NCBI GenBank assembly: GCA_029706075.1
Contig: JAINUG010000174.1
Location: forward strand, 1,302,001-1,366,000
DNA: 64,000 bases
Reading direction: 5' to 3'
From: Aldrovandia affinis
Lineage: Eukaryota; Chordata; Actinopteri; Notacanthiformes; Halosauridae
Within the stretch, counting starts at the first letter, position 1; each line of letters begins with the position of its first letter. Below, piece after piece: positions 22,991-35,105 of the stretch. The notes beneath the pieces were generated by a model. It had not been told where the DNA came from and did not search any database. It saw only the letters and a list, made by a program, of their open reading frames with translations. Made by a program: the position numbers and the translations under genes.

Positions 22991-24060
22991 TATAGATGGA
23001 TTCAAACTGACAACAAAAACAAACTGTCATTAGAACATTAAATCTCCTCCATTAAACATTCAGTTTACTCCTGTAAACGTGAGCTAGCCTGTTTACTCAG
23101 CTAGATGGCAAAATGTGTACTCAATATTTTAACACACTGCCAAAACAGAAAAGCAAAGGTACTTGGGAGTTCTCTAAACTAAACATCGTTTATCTTAGTT
23201 TACCAGACCCATTCGATATATCCTTGAGATCCAGTCATATTTTTTCAGAATCTGACAGACGTACTGGAGATAAGTTAGCTAACATAACACATCTTTGAGT
23301 AACTTACTTAGTGTGTTTATAAAGGGAGGCATTTCGAGTCTGTCGTAGTTTGGATTCCTCCAATTATTCCCACTCTAGCAAAGTTAAGAACAACTTTGAC
23401 TATAGAGTGGATGATATATGTATGGTGTATGGAGAGATCGGGGCTGACAGACACTCTACAAGCAGTATTTTGACTGGATTATAGCAGTGAAATATGGAGA
23501 GACCGAGAGTAGAACTAACACTGCATTGAATGGCAGGAGAAGTAACATTAGCTAGTTAGATATGGGTAAATCAATTGGATAGCTAATGAAGAAGGAATAG
23601 TTACACCCAGCTTTAATTTGGCAAGCTATTTGGTTGGAATACATAATGTAGCTAACGATCCTTGATCCAGCCAAATATGGCTGATTTAACTCTACTCCAT
23701 ATTAACTAGCTATATGAATGTGGCTAAATGAATGGAGAGATATGTATTGATAAGCTTATGAATGTCAGGTGAAGACTGTTCTTGTGTTCCTATATGAAAC
23801 TATTTACTGGGGGCTAATTAATGAGGAACTGACATTGGTGTATACAGCTAATTAGCTAATTGAGCCACAGTAACTGGTGGAACCAAAATACACACCTGCA
23901 TACACACTGGTACTCCAGGACAGGAATTGCCCACTCATGCTGACTTCTATACGGTGGTTAACTAGCCAGCTAAAAACAAGGACTGTGAAACCGGAAGTAC
24001 TGTGGGGTCGCAGCTGTTGCCTAGGTAATGCACAAACATTCCAGTGAAACAGTCTATTAA
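22991..24060. other. About 1.07 kb of unidentified DNA splitting a Tc1-like transposase gene
   Basis: The transposase text stops near 24,050 ('SDESSFTLSPTLG') and resumes near 22,985 ('KAFNPH'). The residues normally between these blocks are only about ten, so the kilobase between them is probably a later insertion. It is AT-rich, contains many 'TAGCTA/GCTAG' motifs, and shows no recognised ends or target duplication. Confidence 0.45.
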
Positions 24061-24490
24061 CCTATCCCAGTGTAGGAGAAAGAGTAAAAGATGACTCATC
24101 AGACCATATTACTTGCTTCTAGTTTGCTACTTGTTTTTGTGCGCATTACACCATTATACATTGTTGTGCATTGGCCTTGCTTACAAACATTTTCTGAATG
24201 GCAGCCCTACCATAAATATCAGCTTTGTGAAGCTCACAACATACAGTTTTTGTTGTGACTGGGTCAGCAATTATCCTGTTAAGTGTCCATGTATCCCTGT
24301 CAGTGAGCTTCAACTTGTGACTACTTCTCTTTCCTGATGCAGTTTTTCCATTTGTCGTATGCCATCATGATTTTAGACACTGTTCTCTTTGACACGCTAA
24401 ATAATTTTGATGTTTCTGTGACTGACGAACCTGCAACTTGGGCATCAACTATTTGACCTCTTTCAAAATCTGTTAGATTTTGCATGTTGC
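24061..24490 (-). pseudogene. Tc1-like transposase, N-terminal half
   Basis: Minus-strand frames read, in order from the right: '[17 protein letters not shown]', 'LTDRDTWTLNRIIADPV' (shifted in phase), 'TKTVCCELHKADIYGRAAIQK', and 'VIWSDESSFTLSPTLG'. These are the helix-turn-helix and first catalytic region (W-S-D-E-S) of fish Tc1-like transposases. A stop and at least one frameshift break it. It pairs with the C-terminal half at 22,763-22,990. Confidence 0.75.
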
Positions 24491-26232
24491 TTTAGAAAAT
24501 CACATATTAGAAACGTCTTTTGTAGGAGAAACATATTTGTAATTATTGTTGACCTTAATATGAAACGTGTGTAGACTCTTCTTTAATTGCAATTTAATTA
24601 CTCCACAGTATGAGTCCTTTTTCATTTGGTCTTTCCATTATTTTTTCTCCCCCCTGTACATTAAATTGTCCAAAAGGACATTAAAAGAGGATGTCTGCAG
24701 TTGTGGAGAAGAAGAAAAAAACATACTTTAAAGCAGGGCTATTCAATTGAATGCAAACTAGCATTTCTCATGCATTTAAAATGAAGGGGGGAAAAGGGAA
24801 AGCCTTTATAGCAAATACCATTTTAAATGGTTTTGTTAAATGGAGAGCGATAGGTCAGGATTGCCTGATTCCATATACACACTTCAGTTACAGATCTATT
24901 TATACGGAGAGAAAACCACATTTCTGCCTGTTAATGAATCTGAAATATTTTTAAAAGTAGTCCGTGATAGTGAGCAGCTGTGTACAGTAGGTTAAAAACT
25001 CCTAAATGAGCATGGCATTATTTTAAATATATTTTCAAAATATGCAACTGAATGTACATTTGTTCAGATTTGCTGTTTGAGTACATTTGAATAAATGAAC
25101 CAAAATCGCTATACAGAAAGCCAAAACGGAACTCCCAGCTTCAACCCGTTGACTAAAATTATGAAAGAATGGTCATTTCTATGTAATTATTTATTTATCA
25201 AGTAACTTTTCTTTTAGGAACAGCATCATTATTACTGACTTTAGCCCTACTGACTCACCGAAGCACGTATCCTCTGTATCCTTGTACAGCGGTGTGCTTT
25301 CTTTGATTTTCATGTGATTTTACACAGGGCATCCTTGCACTGCTCTAATCCCAAGCTCTCTTGCAGGGTGAGTGGACTTCAATCCACTTATTCAGCGTTA
25401 TTTGAAGTATAAATGCTAGATTCAAGGATAGCCAAGAGCACCTTATTACTGTACCTGCCATGGTGTGGGGTAACACATTCACAAATTCTTCTGATGAGAA
25501 ATACAGGTCAGCACACAGGAGAAATGGCAGTTGCTTACCATGTCAATTGCAGGGGATTAATTTAACATTGACAATTCTCTTAAATATGAATAAGCAGTGT
25601 CAGCAACAGCAGTAGGAGCTCATTCTCGACAGTCTTGCATCACTCCCGACATCTAAAAATAAACTGATTCATGTTTATCAAGAAGGAAAAATGGATGTGT
25701 CTCTAAAGCCTCACAGGGGTTGTGTCATTTGTGTGGAGTCATTGCTGTTGAATAAACTCCACAGTTGTCTTAACTTTTATCATTTGCATTATTGGCCTTA
25801 GAAGCCAGCCACAAAGTTTGAGGCTTTGAAATTCTCGCCCACAATTATCTCAGCCCCTTGACAAATAATTAAATGGAAGGTAGAGCAGAGCCTTCACGCA
25901 ATGACTCTGCCAACATTTAACCCCAAAATCAAGCTTAGGCCCTGAATTTATGTTACATTGCCTAGAAGCGGCAGCTGTTAAGCTGTTTTGTGCACTTTTC
26001 TGATTCATTAGCTGTCTGTCATGTGCAGTGCAGTTTGGCTTCCTTAGAAATTTACACCAAGATATATGTATGTGTGGCAGCCGAGCTTACAGCCAAATAA
26101 TAAAATAAAAACTAAATTGAAAGGCATTAGAGAACTTGATTCTTCAATACCCAAACCTATTATTTCCTAACTAGGGCTAGGGCTCTCTGGCCCCAGAATA
26201 CTCAAATATACAGTACATCTTTCCTTTAAAGT
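24491..26232. other. Unassigned intergenic sequence
   Basis: At 24,735 there is CAGGGCTATTCAATTGA, which resembles a hAT-type end, but no partner end was found. Otherwise nothing was recognised. Confidence 0.35.
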
Positions 26233-26846
26233 ATATACAGGTAACTGGCAAAACAAAGTAAAAAGGATTGAGGGGTACAAAGTATATTGAAAGATGTTTC
26301 TTCCACAGAGGTGTGGTTCCTGGGTTAATTAAACGGGTAACATCCCATAATGCTTAGGGTAATGTATAAAAATGCTGGGCAGGCCCAGTCGCCCACTATT
26401 TTGGCTACCATGGCTACAAGAAGAGATCTCAGTGACTTTGAAAGAGGGGTGATTGTTGGGCACGTTTGGCAGGAGAATCAGTGGCGAAGCCTGCTCAACT
26501 TGCTGATGCTTCACAAGGAACAGTGACGAAGGTGATGTTGGCATGAAAGTCTGAGGGAAAGACATCATCAATTAGGGACTGTGTTTGAAAGCGCATACTC
26601 CTCAACTGTGATGTCCGTGCATTGGTTCAAGATGCAAGGCAAAACAGACGAGCAACCCTGAATCGGTTGACTGCAAATATGAATCTAGGGCATGAGCAGG
26701 CAGTTTCATCAAGAACAGTCCATTGAGAACACAGAGAGGGATACTATGGTCAGGGATACTGTGGTCACCCTTCAGAGTTAGAGAGTAGAATCTGTGCCAA
26801 GGCACACTGAAGCTGTTCTGGCAGCTATAAAAACACTTTGGTCTCT
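26233..26846 (+). pseudogene. Tc1-like transposon, deletion derivative keeping the transposase N-terminus
   Basis: The left end ACAGGTAACTGGCAAAACAA at 26,236 is a terminal repeat of the family at 40,830. The leader phrase 'ATGTATAAAAATGCTGGGCAGGCC' follows, in part, as in intact relatives. A start at 26,410 opens 'MATRRDLSDFERGVIVGHVW', the N-terminal DNA-binding part of a Tc1-like transposase. It is then broken by stops and frameshifts. After about 26,770 the text jumps to the far 3' end ('GCCAAGG.ACACTGAAGCTGTTCTGGC'), so the catalytic core is deleted. It lacks a clear right terminal repeat. Confidence 0.8.
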
Positions 26847-27019
26847 AGTTTTAGGAGGTTGGTAGTGAAAACACACGTGGACGGTAATGTAATTGCTAGT
26901 TTCAGCTATCGCAAATTAAATATTTCTCATCTCCACCCAGTTTGGCAGCTTCATGGTTGGCTATAAAGGCATTTGTGTCAACATGGGTTGAGCAGCTCAA
27001 TGGGGGGTGTGTCAATAAA
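26847..27019. other. Short unassigned spacer
   Basis: Between the Tc1 remnant and repeat X. A minus-strand frame reads 'NHEAAKLGGDEKYLICDS', which might be a relic of a transposon gene, but the text is too short to name. Confidence 0.3.
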
Positions 27020-27138
27020 AACATTAGGCACTGTGTAAGGTTCGTGTATGATCCACCCAGACGACCTCTTAACAGAAAAACGGAATTATGTGTTAGTTGG
27101 GTGACGTTATTAATTCTTACATTAATAGGGCAGATAAA

Positions 27139-27766
27139 TAGGGTGGCCAGATGTCTCGCATTGTGCGGGACAGTCCTGCATTTTAATAAGATATTAACAT
27201 AGTGGATAGGAACGATGCTCAAACAATATTATCACCCCGTGTCAAATTTTTTTCAGATTTATCTCGATTCATTATTTTGATTGCATTTTTATTTTTTTAT
27301 TTTTTGGGGGGGTTTTTCCTTGTTTTTCCTCCCAATCCCAGTTATACCCTCTATTTCTTTCATTTTACCCTCCCCTCACAAACTCGCCGCCTACCCCCAC
27401 GGGACAAGCTAATAGCTCGAGGCAATGGTCCCCCTCCTCTGAGACTGGACTGGATGTTTACCAGGTTGCCCTACTGCTCCTTGGGAAGCTCGTGCTGGCT
27501 TTCCCTCCCCCCACCGCCTGAGGTGGAAACTCCGCCCCCAATCGGGGCTCCCAGCCAGAGCTGCATTGACAGTCGGGGTTGGAACCGCAGCTGCAATGGG
27601 CAGTTTGCATTCTGGGAGGAATGCTTTAGGCCGCTATGCCACCCGAGGCCCCTATCATTACATTTTAAATAAAGTCCAAACTTCTAGCAGGATAAAATGC
27701 GGATATGTGTCGAGCAAATTAATCCTGCTTATCCTGCATTTGGAATGTTTGAATCTGGTCACCCTA
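27139..27766. mobile_element. hAT element with perfect 8-bp target-site duplication
   Basis: The ends are TAGGGTGGCCAGAT and, reverse complemented from the right, TAGGGTGACCAGAT (13 of 14). The 8-bp direct repeat CAGATAAA occurs at 27,131-27,138 and again at 27,767-27,774, exactly outside the ends. The interior carries 'GTCCTGCATTTT' near the left and 'ATCCTGCATTTGG' near the right, as in a related remnant at 8,062. No transposase is present. A SINE occupies most of the interior (about 27,290-27,653). Confidence 0.9.
27290..27653 (-). mobile_element. tRNA-derived SINE nested in the hAT element
   Basis: Same family as 4,543-4,910, reversed. On the minus strand the head begins GGGGCCTCGGGTGGCATAGC, with an A box near 27,640 (TGGCATAGCGG) and a B box GGTTCCAACCC near 27,580. 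The tail side shows the shared 'ATAGAGGGTATAACTGGGATTGGGAGGAAAAAC'-type sequence in part. The spacing between boxes is stretched to about 55 nt. The left border in the T-rich tail is uncertain by tens of bases. Confidence 0.75.
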
Positions 27767-28085
27767 CAGATAAATCCCGCATCATACAAGACATTTTGTG
27801 AATGTTTTGCATTCACCTTACTCTGAGACAAATCATTTAATAAGCAATTATTTTAAATGTAATCTGTATTCAGATAAGCAGTTTTGCACTTGTAAGGCGT
27901 GGTTCAATGCATTTAAATGAGAGAGAGACTGTCTCTACAACCATCATATTGTATAAGATGCATGTTTTTTTGTATGTAACATGTATGTATGCACACCGGG
28001 TATTATGTTAAATATTAAATGTTCGCTACAATAAAATGGAATACAAAACTACGACAAGTGCATGCCTTAATGCACCTCCATCCTG

Positions 28086-30984
28086 GATTCGTGCGGTCTG
28101 CTCATTGTGCTTTGACAAGGACAAAGTGCCCTTTATGTTGGCATTTCCTTTATTTTGGCATGTTTATTTTGGCACACCTGTAGGTCAAGTAATATATACA
28201 CAAGTATACAAGAATACACAAAATGTATGAATAGAAATACATATATTTTAATACTTGATTTCACAAAATTACTGTCAGATTTGGGGACACCAACAGTTTC
28301 TTCTTTTCCCTTATTAGGGCTTTTGAGCTGTAATAAATGTAAATATTTCAATGGAAACCAGCGTTGTGAGCAAAATGATGTAGGACGTAATCATCCATAT
28401 TTATGGCAATGGCCTTACCTTTTATGACAGGTCTTATCAGACAGCAGTGTCAGCGAGAACACTAAGTAACAACGTTCTTGCTATAGAGGACAAAAGCATT
28501 TACGGCAGATCGGCACCTCATGGTTTACATGGAAGGTGTGTAAAAATGTAATATGTGACCTCAGGGAGGTCATCTAAAGAGTCTACATTTCTATCGAATC
28601 ACAGTGTGCATAATTCACCCCACAGTCAGCTGGGAAACAGTCACCAAAACAAAATGGTGGCCTTAAATCCAACAGTAAAAAGCACTGAATTCAATTCTAG
28701 CTACTGTACTTTTGACCCATAGGATGCTGATAAGAAAGAACAGAAATGAAACGAAAATGAATGCTTAGACAGGGACATTTCTCCAAGCATTTTTAACCCG
28801 TTCTGTAAATAGTGAGTTTTTATTTGAGTTTTTATTTTAAACACAGCATTATCGATTATACCAGGACGTGGCGCATTTAATTCCAAATGAGCTACGAAGA
28901 TGCAAGGCAGCAAGGGAAGAGATTAAAGCAAGATACATGCATATATATTTTTTTCACTCTTTCAATGTGAACGCCCACACGTGTCTGTAAGCTCACTGCT
29001 ATCTTCATCTTCTTCTGACAGCATCAGCGCGTTGTGCAGAGCCGAGCAGCACTGCACACGAAAGGACACACTGTACCGGCATACAAGTGTAAGCCCCTCT
29101 TTACAAATGATAATAATTTGACGCTCCCAAAGATCGCAACGTAGAATTACTGCATGTCTTCACAGAAATAAACCCAAGGCGTAGAAGCCCACGTAAGCCT
29201 GCCCTTTGGCATTTACACATCAACATTTCTCCAAGGACGGGGATATTTTGTTTTGGAAAGCGTTCAGCTGAGAAACTCTCTTGAAATGCTTCCTCCTCTT
29301 TAAAAGCTAGATTAAAAAACTCAGTCCAACTCAGGTCACCTTAGCTTATGTAAAGTAATGTTAGCCTCAGGCGGTACTCACTGCAACATATTTTAATATT
29401 CCAGTATTGTGTTTCTAATTATGTGGCTTGTGTGAGCAGCATAAAAATATCATTGGAACAGGGGCTCAGTCTGCAAATGTGCACTGGCCATCAGTTTTGT
29501 GGCCATAATTTTGGGCTGATTTTGTAGGTCTGCTGTGCACAGATTTTTCCTTCGCATGTCAAATTGGTATTTTTCCAATTGCCATCGTTGTTCCGTGTTT
29601 GTCTGTCGTCACGTGAAACATAACATGGCAACATAACACAATCTGAAAATTGGTTCACAAGAAGGCTTCACACTGCAGAGGGAATCACAGCAGATAAATC
29701 AAAACGATAGACAGATTTAATATATTTGTGATCACATGCAAAGGAGGTTCTATTATCATTTCAAAATCATAGTTATGTTATCATTAGAACAAGCTTCTTC
29801 ATTTACCTCATCAATTATTTTTTCTTATCTCTGTCCTTTCAATATCAATAAGAAACAACCACATTTCGCTTCACTATGTTTTCACCATTTTTTATTTTGT
29901 TTACTTTGTTTAGTTTTGTTTACACAGTCAAGTAAACCGCACACACAATGCAGTCCAGTGAATATTTACTAAAATAATAAAACCATGTATACTGTCATAT
30001 GTGAATAACACGTAATCAAAACAAAACTCCTTACTGTCAATCCTTGGTATACACTAATTCATAGCTCGTTTTGTTTAGTAGGACAATTCCTGTCAATCTC
30101 GTTTTTGAATTTTAAAACAATACACATTTGTGCAACTCAGTCAGAGTCATCCTATCACTCATATCATATGCATATACATTACACCACACCTGTAAGGTCT
30201 TTGCAGTGAATCAGCAGTTATCACACACTCAGCATCCATACAGTAGTTTTGGACAACTGCAGCATGGTGAGCATTCCCAGGTCAGTACCCCCATGCTAAT
30301 GGCTACATGGAGCTGCTACATGGAGCTACATGTCTTTGCCTTCTTTGATCCCACCTTCTCCATTCTCTTTGTTTTGATGGCAGGACTCTACATTCCTCTT
30401 CCAGTTTTATCTGAAATTGCATATTAGTGACCTGAATTATTAAAATGCTGTAACCAGGCCCTCACGATACAACCAATGCTACCCTGGGCTGAGGTGATAC
30501 TTTGATGAACAGCCTGAGCATAAGTTTACTTTGAGACTTTTTTTAATCGAGGAGGGTGCAGCAAGCATTATTGGCATGGCTATAAAAATGGGCTATTTCA
30601 TTTGGTTAAATGTCTGTAATAATGCAATCATTATTCAAATTTAGTCTCATAGCTTTGTTGTAATGTTTAAGGTATACTTAAGTGGTTTCAAATAACACAA
30701 TTAAATTAACTGTCGTAAAAGTCTCAAGGGAGCATTTGCCAAAAGCAGAACCTGAATGACTGATGTCATGGTTTTTGATACACGTTAGCAATAGCTGGTC
30801 CAAAATGCCACTTTCATGATTGCACTTATTCAGCTGTTCTTGCCAGCTTTGAGAATGTGTACAGTCCTGCTGGAGACTGGATTCCTCTTCGCCGGGGTAA
30901 CTAGATTCTCCTGACGAGGTCTATTCTTCCTTGGCAGACCCCCTTACCCTTGGCACTCACATTCGTCCAGCATGACTTCGAAAC
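28086..30984. other. Unassigned intergenic sequence
   Basis: No gene or mobile-element end was recognised in almost 2.9 kb, which makes this one of the longer stretches free of recognised repeats in the window. Confidence 0.4.
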
Positions 30985-31110
30985 TTTCTATTGAATGTAT
31001 TTGTCCATCTAAACTATACAACTTGATTTTCACTTAAGCAATTCTTACCTTGCTCAAGGGTATAATGGCAGTGCCCCAACCTGGATATTGAACCTGCGAG
31101 CCCAGTACCC
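30985..31110 (-). mobile_element. tRNA-derived SINE fragment
   Basis: On the minus strand it reads 'GCAGGTTCAATATCCAGGTTGGGGCACTGCC', in part, followed by 'CCCTTGAGCAAGG'. This order (B box, then 'CACTGCC', then 'CCTTGAGCAAGG') is typical of the common fish tRNA SINEs with L2-type tails. The A box end is missing or eroded. Confidence 0.55.
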
Positions 31111-33384
31111 ACATTTATTTGGCACAAATATAATTCAGCTCTAATTCCAATACAGTTTTTCCCAACTGAATCCTTGGTGGCAGTCACATTCCATTGAGAA
31201 ATACAGATACATTATTATTAAAAGCGAGAGCAGAATGATGTATTCAAATTACTGCCTTTTTTTACACTCCCGGAGAAGGATCTGTGGACGTACAGTACTG
31301 TGGTGTAGTAGAACAGCTGACAGGGTATGTTAAATATTCAACAAAGGCTTTAGTGCAGTTAAGGTGTAATATTTTTCAGTGTCCACCCGCACAGCAGAAA
31401 CACACCTGCAAATAAATAAGCAGGGCTGATGTGTCCCCCGGTGTCACTGGGAGTGCTTGTGACATCCTGACATGCCGAAGTCAGCCTCCAGCATTTATTA
31501 CTCCATTTCCTGAGAAAACCCAGGGGCGTGTTGGGTTATCACAAAAATCTCATTATAACATGTGGAAAACAATAATGCGCTTCACACTAGCTCCCAAATA
31601 CCAAAAAAATGGATTTAAGAATAACAGAAGCTACTGGTGTTGTGCAAGCATGTTTAGTATTTATGACAACTTTTGATTAACTTAATTGTATATTCTTTAC
31701 TCAAAAGTGAAATTTTTGGCAGTGGTGACTCGGAGGAATGCAAGCAACTGCTTGCATGAATGAAGGATGATTAGGTGAACAGGAGAGGTGGGCCAGTTTT
31801 GGAATTTGGCCAGAACACTGAGCACCCCTGTGCTTTTGACATCTCATCAATATTATTTAACATTTAATGACCCATAGTGATGGAGGACCTCTTGTTCAAA
31901 TGGCAGCACATTCTACAGCAGGGATCCCCAGATTTTCAAATAACATCTTAATGAGTGAATACATTCTCTATGGCCCACGCCTTATTCAAATATTATAATA
32001 TTATATCTAAATAACATGTACAGTAGACAGGACAGTGTGTACTTTGATTGATGTGAATGTCTATGGAAGGGGTATGATGGTTTTCACATTCATCTCGCAA
32101 CCCACATCAAACACCAGTGGGTCCCGTCTCACCAGTGGGTCCCGACCCACATCACTGAATTGGGACATTGGACTTTACTTGGTGCACTGGGAAGAATTTG
32201 AAATAATACGAAACAATACGTCTGACTTGTTCTGCGAAGCACTTTCTTGGTCTGTTATTTCATTGTATGAAAGGTGCTGTACAACGCAGGATTGTTTTTA
32301 TTATTATTATGATTATTATTATAAAAATGTGCTCTGTGGTTATAGTGCTCTTGTGCTATGCTTCTTATCCTGCATGGTCCTGGCTTTAGAAGAAGCAGCA
32401 TTTCCACTCAGCGTGACTGGCATGTAGAGCCAGCACATGCAGCTTGCTTGGCGCCTCGTTGGGGCTTGCACTCACCGGCTACAGTGAGGGGCCCACAAAA
32501 ACTGGCACAAAACTGAACCAAGAGGGGGTTTGCAAAAGTGAAGAGCACTCAAAAGACAAAGTCCTCTGAAGTGTGGCTTGCGCATTCCTGTTTCAGAGTG
32601 TTGAGACAGTTTGTTGTGCCAACTTGGTCTTGCCCCTTCACATCACTGTAGTCAGGTGTCAGCCCATCTACACGAAGGGCATGATAATATGGCTGGCCAT
32701 TAAACTTTGAAAAGTGGCAGTTTTGTGTCAAAGCCAAGCTATTTTCCCAGTGAAGCATAGTATGTGACGGTGGGAGAGGCAGGACTAGAGGGCCGCTCCC
32801 CGTATTTGGCTGCTGTCAGATGCTCTGCTGTGAACCTTGGCATGGGTGCACAGGAATGCACACCTGAGACTGATTGATAATCACCCCAGAAGTTGCTTGT
32901 TGTCAGGCCTGCTGTAAAGGTGCCTTTACAGAGGAACACAGAACAGGAACACAGCCATTTTGTGTTTTGGCTCCCCTCTCCCCTTTGTTTTAGTTACACT
33001 CCTGAAACAGTCTTCCAACCTCTGCAGCAGGACTACCTTTTAAAAGGCCTTTTTTGTGTCGTTGGTTTGCCTTTTGGCTGTCCGTTTCTTCCTTTTTCCA
33101 ATTGTGTTGTGTTTTCGGAACCCCCAAAGCAGGGGATAAAGCAGCCCTTGGCTTTTGTCTCCTTTTCTGATCCGCTCACCTCCCGGCACAGTGGCAAAGC
33201 CCATCATCATGCCATACACTCATGCCAAGGTAAATCTATTATGTGTACTACAGCACCACATTTATTTTTCTCCCAGTTTCCATTTGCTGGTTACAGTAGT
33301 TTGTGACGTGGAATAAATTTGATCTGTTCTTAAATATTTAAAAAAATATTTTTTGGTTTGAACTTCCTTTTAACATCATTCATT
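31111..33384. other. Unassigned intergenic sequence, possibly with a hAT scrap
   Basis: Around 31,918-32,152 the text 'CAGCAGGGATCCCCAGA' and later a doubled 'CACCAGTGGGTCCCG' motif resemble parts of hAT elements. A TTA-type microsatellite lies at about 32,297-32,325. The remainder is unassigned. Confidence 0.35.
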
Positions 33385-33425
33385 GTAAGTCACACCAAGT
33401 AGGGGCATCTGCTAAATGACCTAAT
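33385..33425 (+). repeat. L2-type SINE/LINE tail
   Basis: 'TTGTAAGTCAC….GCATCTGCTAAATGAC' matches the conserved 3' tail shared by fish L2-type LINEs and their SINE partners ('TGTAAGTCGCTCTGGATAAGAGCATCTGCTAAATG'). Confidence 0.55.
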
Positions 33426-33722
33426 AATAGTACTTGTAAAATCCTCCATAACTTAATTAAAAGTCATATATTTCCGAGATTAAAGGGTGTTATAATTATT
33501 AAGCATACATTATTACTGCTCTCATTTTTCACCGTGGTTCTTTGGTTGCTTACAGAGCCATGGGTTTGAGCTCCTCCACCACAGCACCGTCACATACAGT
33601 AACTGCACCAATAGAGATCACTTTTCAAGGTCAAACGCATATAAAGAGCAGTTTATTAAATCAGGCAGGCTAGAGACGTGAATGGGTGCATTCGTATGTG
33701 TTCAAGTGTGAGAGAGACTATA

Positions 33723-33724
<2 letters not shown>

Positions 33725-33782
<58 letters not shown>

Positions 33783-33792
33783 GGAGAGAGAG
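33725..33792. repeat. (TG)n(GA)n microsatellite
   Basis: About 24 uninterrupted TG units (33,725-33,772) followed by GA-rich repeats. Confidence 0.95.
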
Positions 33793-34584
33793 TACATCTG
33801 TATGTGTGTGAAGAGGGTGTGGGTCATACATTGGTGGGGGTACATTGGTTTTATTATAGGTACCATAATTGAATGTCCACTGCTTAAATTAACCATGAAA
33901 TTGATAAATCCCAGTATTGCAGAAATGTAGCCAAACATTAAGAGACACAATGGGAGACATAAGAGCAATTGTATTTGTACTGGTGACTAACGGTCATTAT
34001 ATAATACTAAGGGTCATTATAAAGTGCTTCATTTGTCATAGAGTAAATTCTCTTTCCCCATATCACATTTTGCAGATGTTCCTTTATGAAGTTATTTTCC
34101 AGGTCCGCAGCAGTATCACAGTGTCACCGTGACACAGTATCACAGAGGCGATTGTGTGCCCTTCCCTGTTCTCTCTACCGAGGTGACATCTTCTGCAGCG
34201 ATGGCCCTGTTTTGTCCGCTCACCGTGGCTCTTCATGACACGCGCCGCTCACAAGCGAAACTTCTCCCCCTCTGACTCCATTAGAGAACTCTGAACACGC
34301 TAATGTCGTTCACTAGAGCAGGCGTGCTGACAGGAGCCTTCCTGCACACTGAGGGATGAGATTCTGGGTCATTACACGCTCCCCTGTAAGAGTTAGATCA
34401 TCTCCTGTAGATTTTTCATTTTGATTCGAAGCACGCAATTGTGTCTAAGTGAATTAACATAATTATTATTAAAATAATAACTTGACGTATGTTTCTCAAA
34501 ACCCTATGTTCTTACTATGTACAACATGGATTGAATATTAATATAATGATTATATACGCATAATTATCAGGAATAAATGTATAT
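33793..34584. other. Unassigned intergenic sequence
   Basis: No element or gene recognised. Confidence 0.4.
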
Positions 34585-35105
34585 ACATAAAGTGTCTTAA
34601 TAGAGCATTGGGCCACCACAAGCCTCCACCACAGCTTCAGTGCACCTTGGTATAGATTATTCAAATGTCTGGAACTCCATTGCAGGGATGCAACACCATT
34701 CTTCCTTGAAAAATTCCATAATTTGGTGTTTTGTTAATGGTGGTGGAAAACACTGTCTCAGGCACCATTCAAGAATATCCCATAAGTGTTCAACTGGGTT
34801 GAGATGAGATGATAATTGAGAAATGACAAATGGTTTACATCCTTTTTATGCTCATCAAACCATTCAGTGACCACTTGTACCCTGTGGATGGGGGCATTGT
34901 CATCCTGGAAGAGATCACTCCCATCAGGATATAAATGCTTCACCATAGGATGAAGGTGATCACTCAGAATGGCTTTGTATTTACTGGCATTTACTTTGCC
35001 CTCTAAGGGAGAGACCTAAATCATGCCAGTAAATTGCACCCCACACCATAACAAAGCCACCAGAACCCTTAATTTACTGATGCGTTTCCTTTATTTTTGG
35101 CAGTT
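34585..35105 (-). pseudogene. Tc1-like transposon, deletion derivative keeping the transposase core
   Basis: The right end (CTTTATTTTTGGCAGTTA) is the family's terminal repeat. On the minus strand the repeat is joined almost directly to mid-transposase sequence, so the helix-turn-helix part is deleted. The coding relic runs 'MVKHLYPDGSDLFQDDNAPIH' in outline, with the D-D-N catalytic box intact, then 'TEWFDEH'. The last catalytic block (S-P-D-L-N-P-I-E in relatives) is degraded. On the left the element ends at 'ACATAAAGTGTCTTAATAGAGC' in part, just short of the second terminal repeat. Confidence 0.85.

Larger units (their letters stand above)
27020..28085 (-). repeat. Dispersed repeat X, copy 2, split by a hAT element
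   Basis: Flanks of the hAT insertion (27,020-27,138 and 27,767-28,085) join into a sequence colinear with 8,690-9,090. The join falls in 'GGCAGATAAATCCCGCATCA', which matches '…GATAAATCCCTCATCA' in copy 1. Copy 1 is therefore the empty site for this insertion. Confidence 0.6.

Noticed and set aside
27202-27826. 156-codon plus-strand frame with a hydrophobic N-terminus
   Set aside because: It runs through the antisense of a SINE nested in a hAT element; the hydrophobic part is the T-rich tail.
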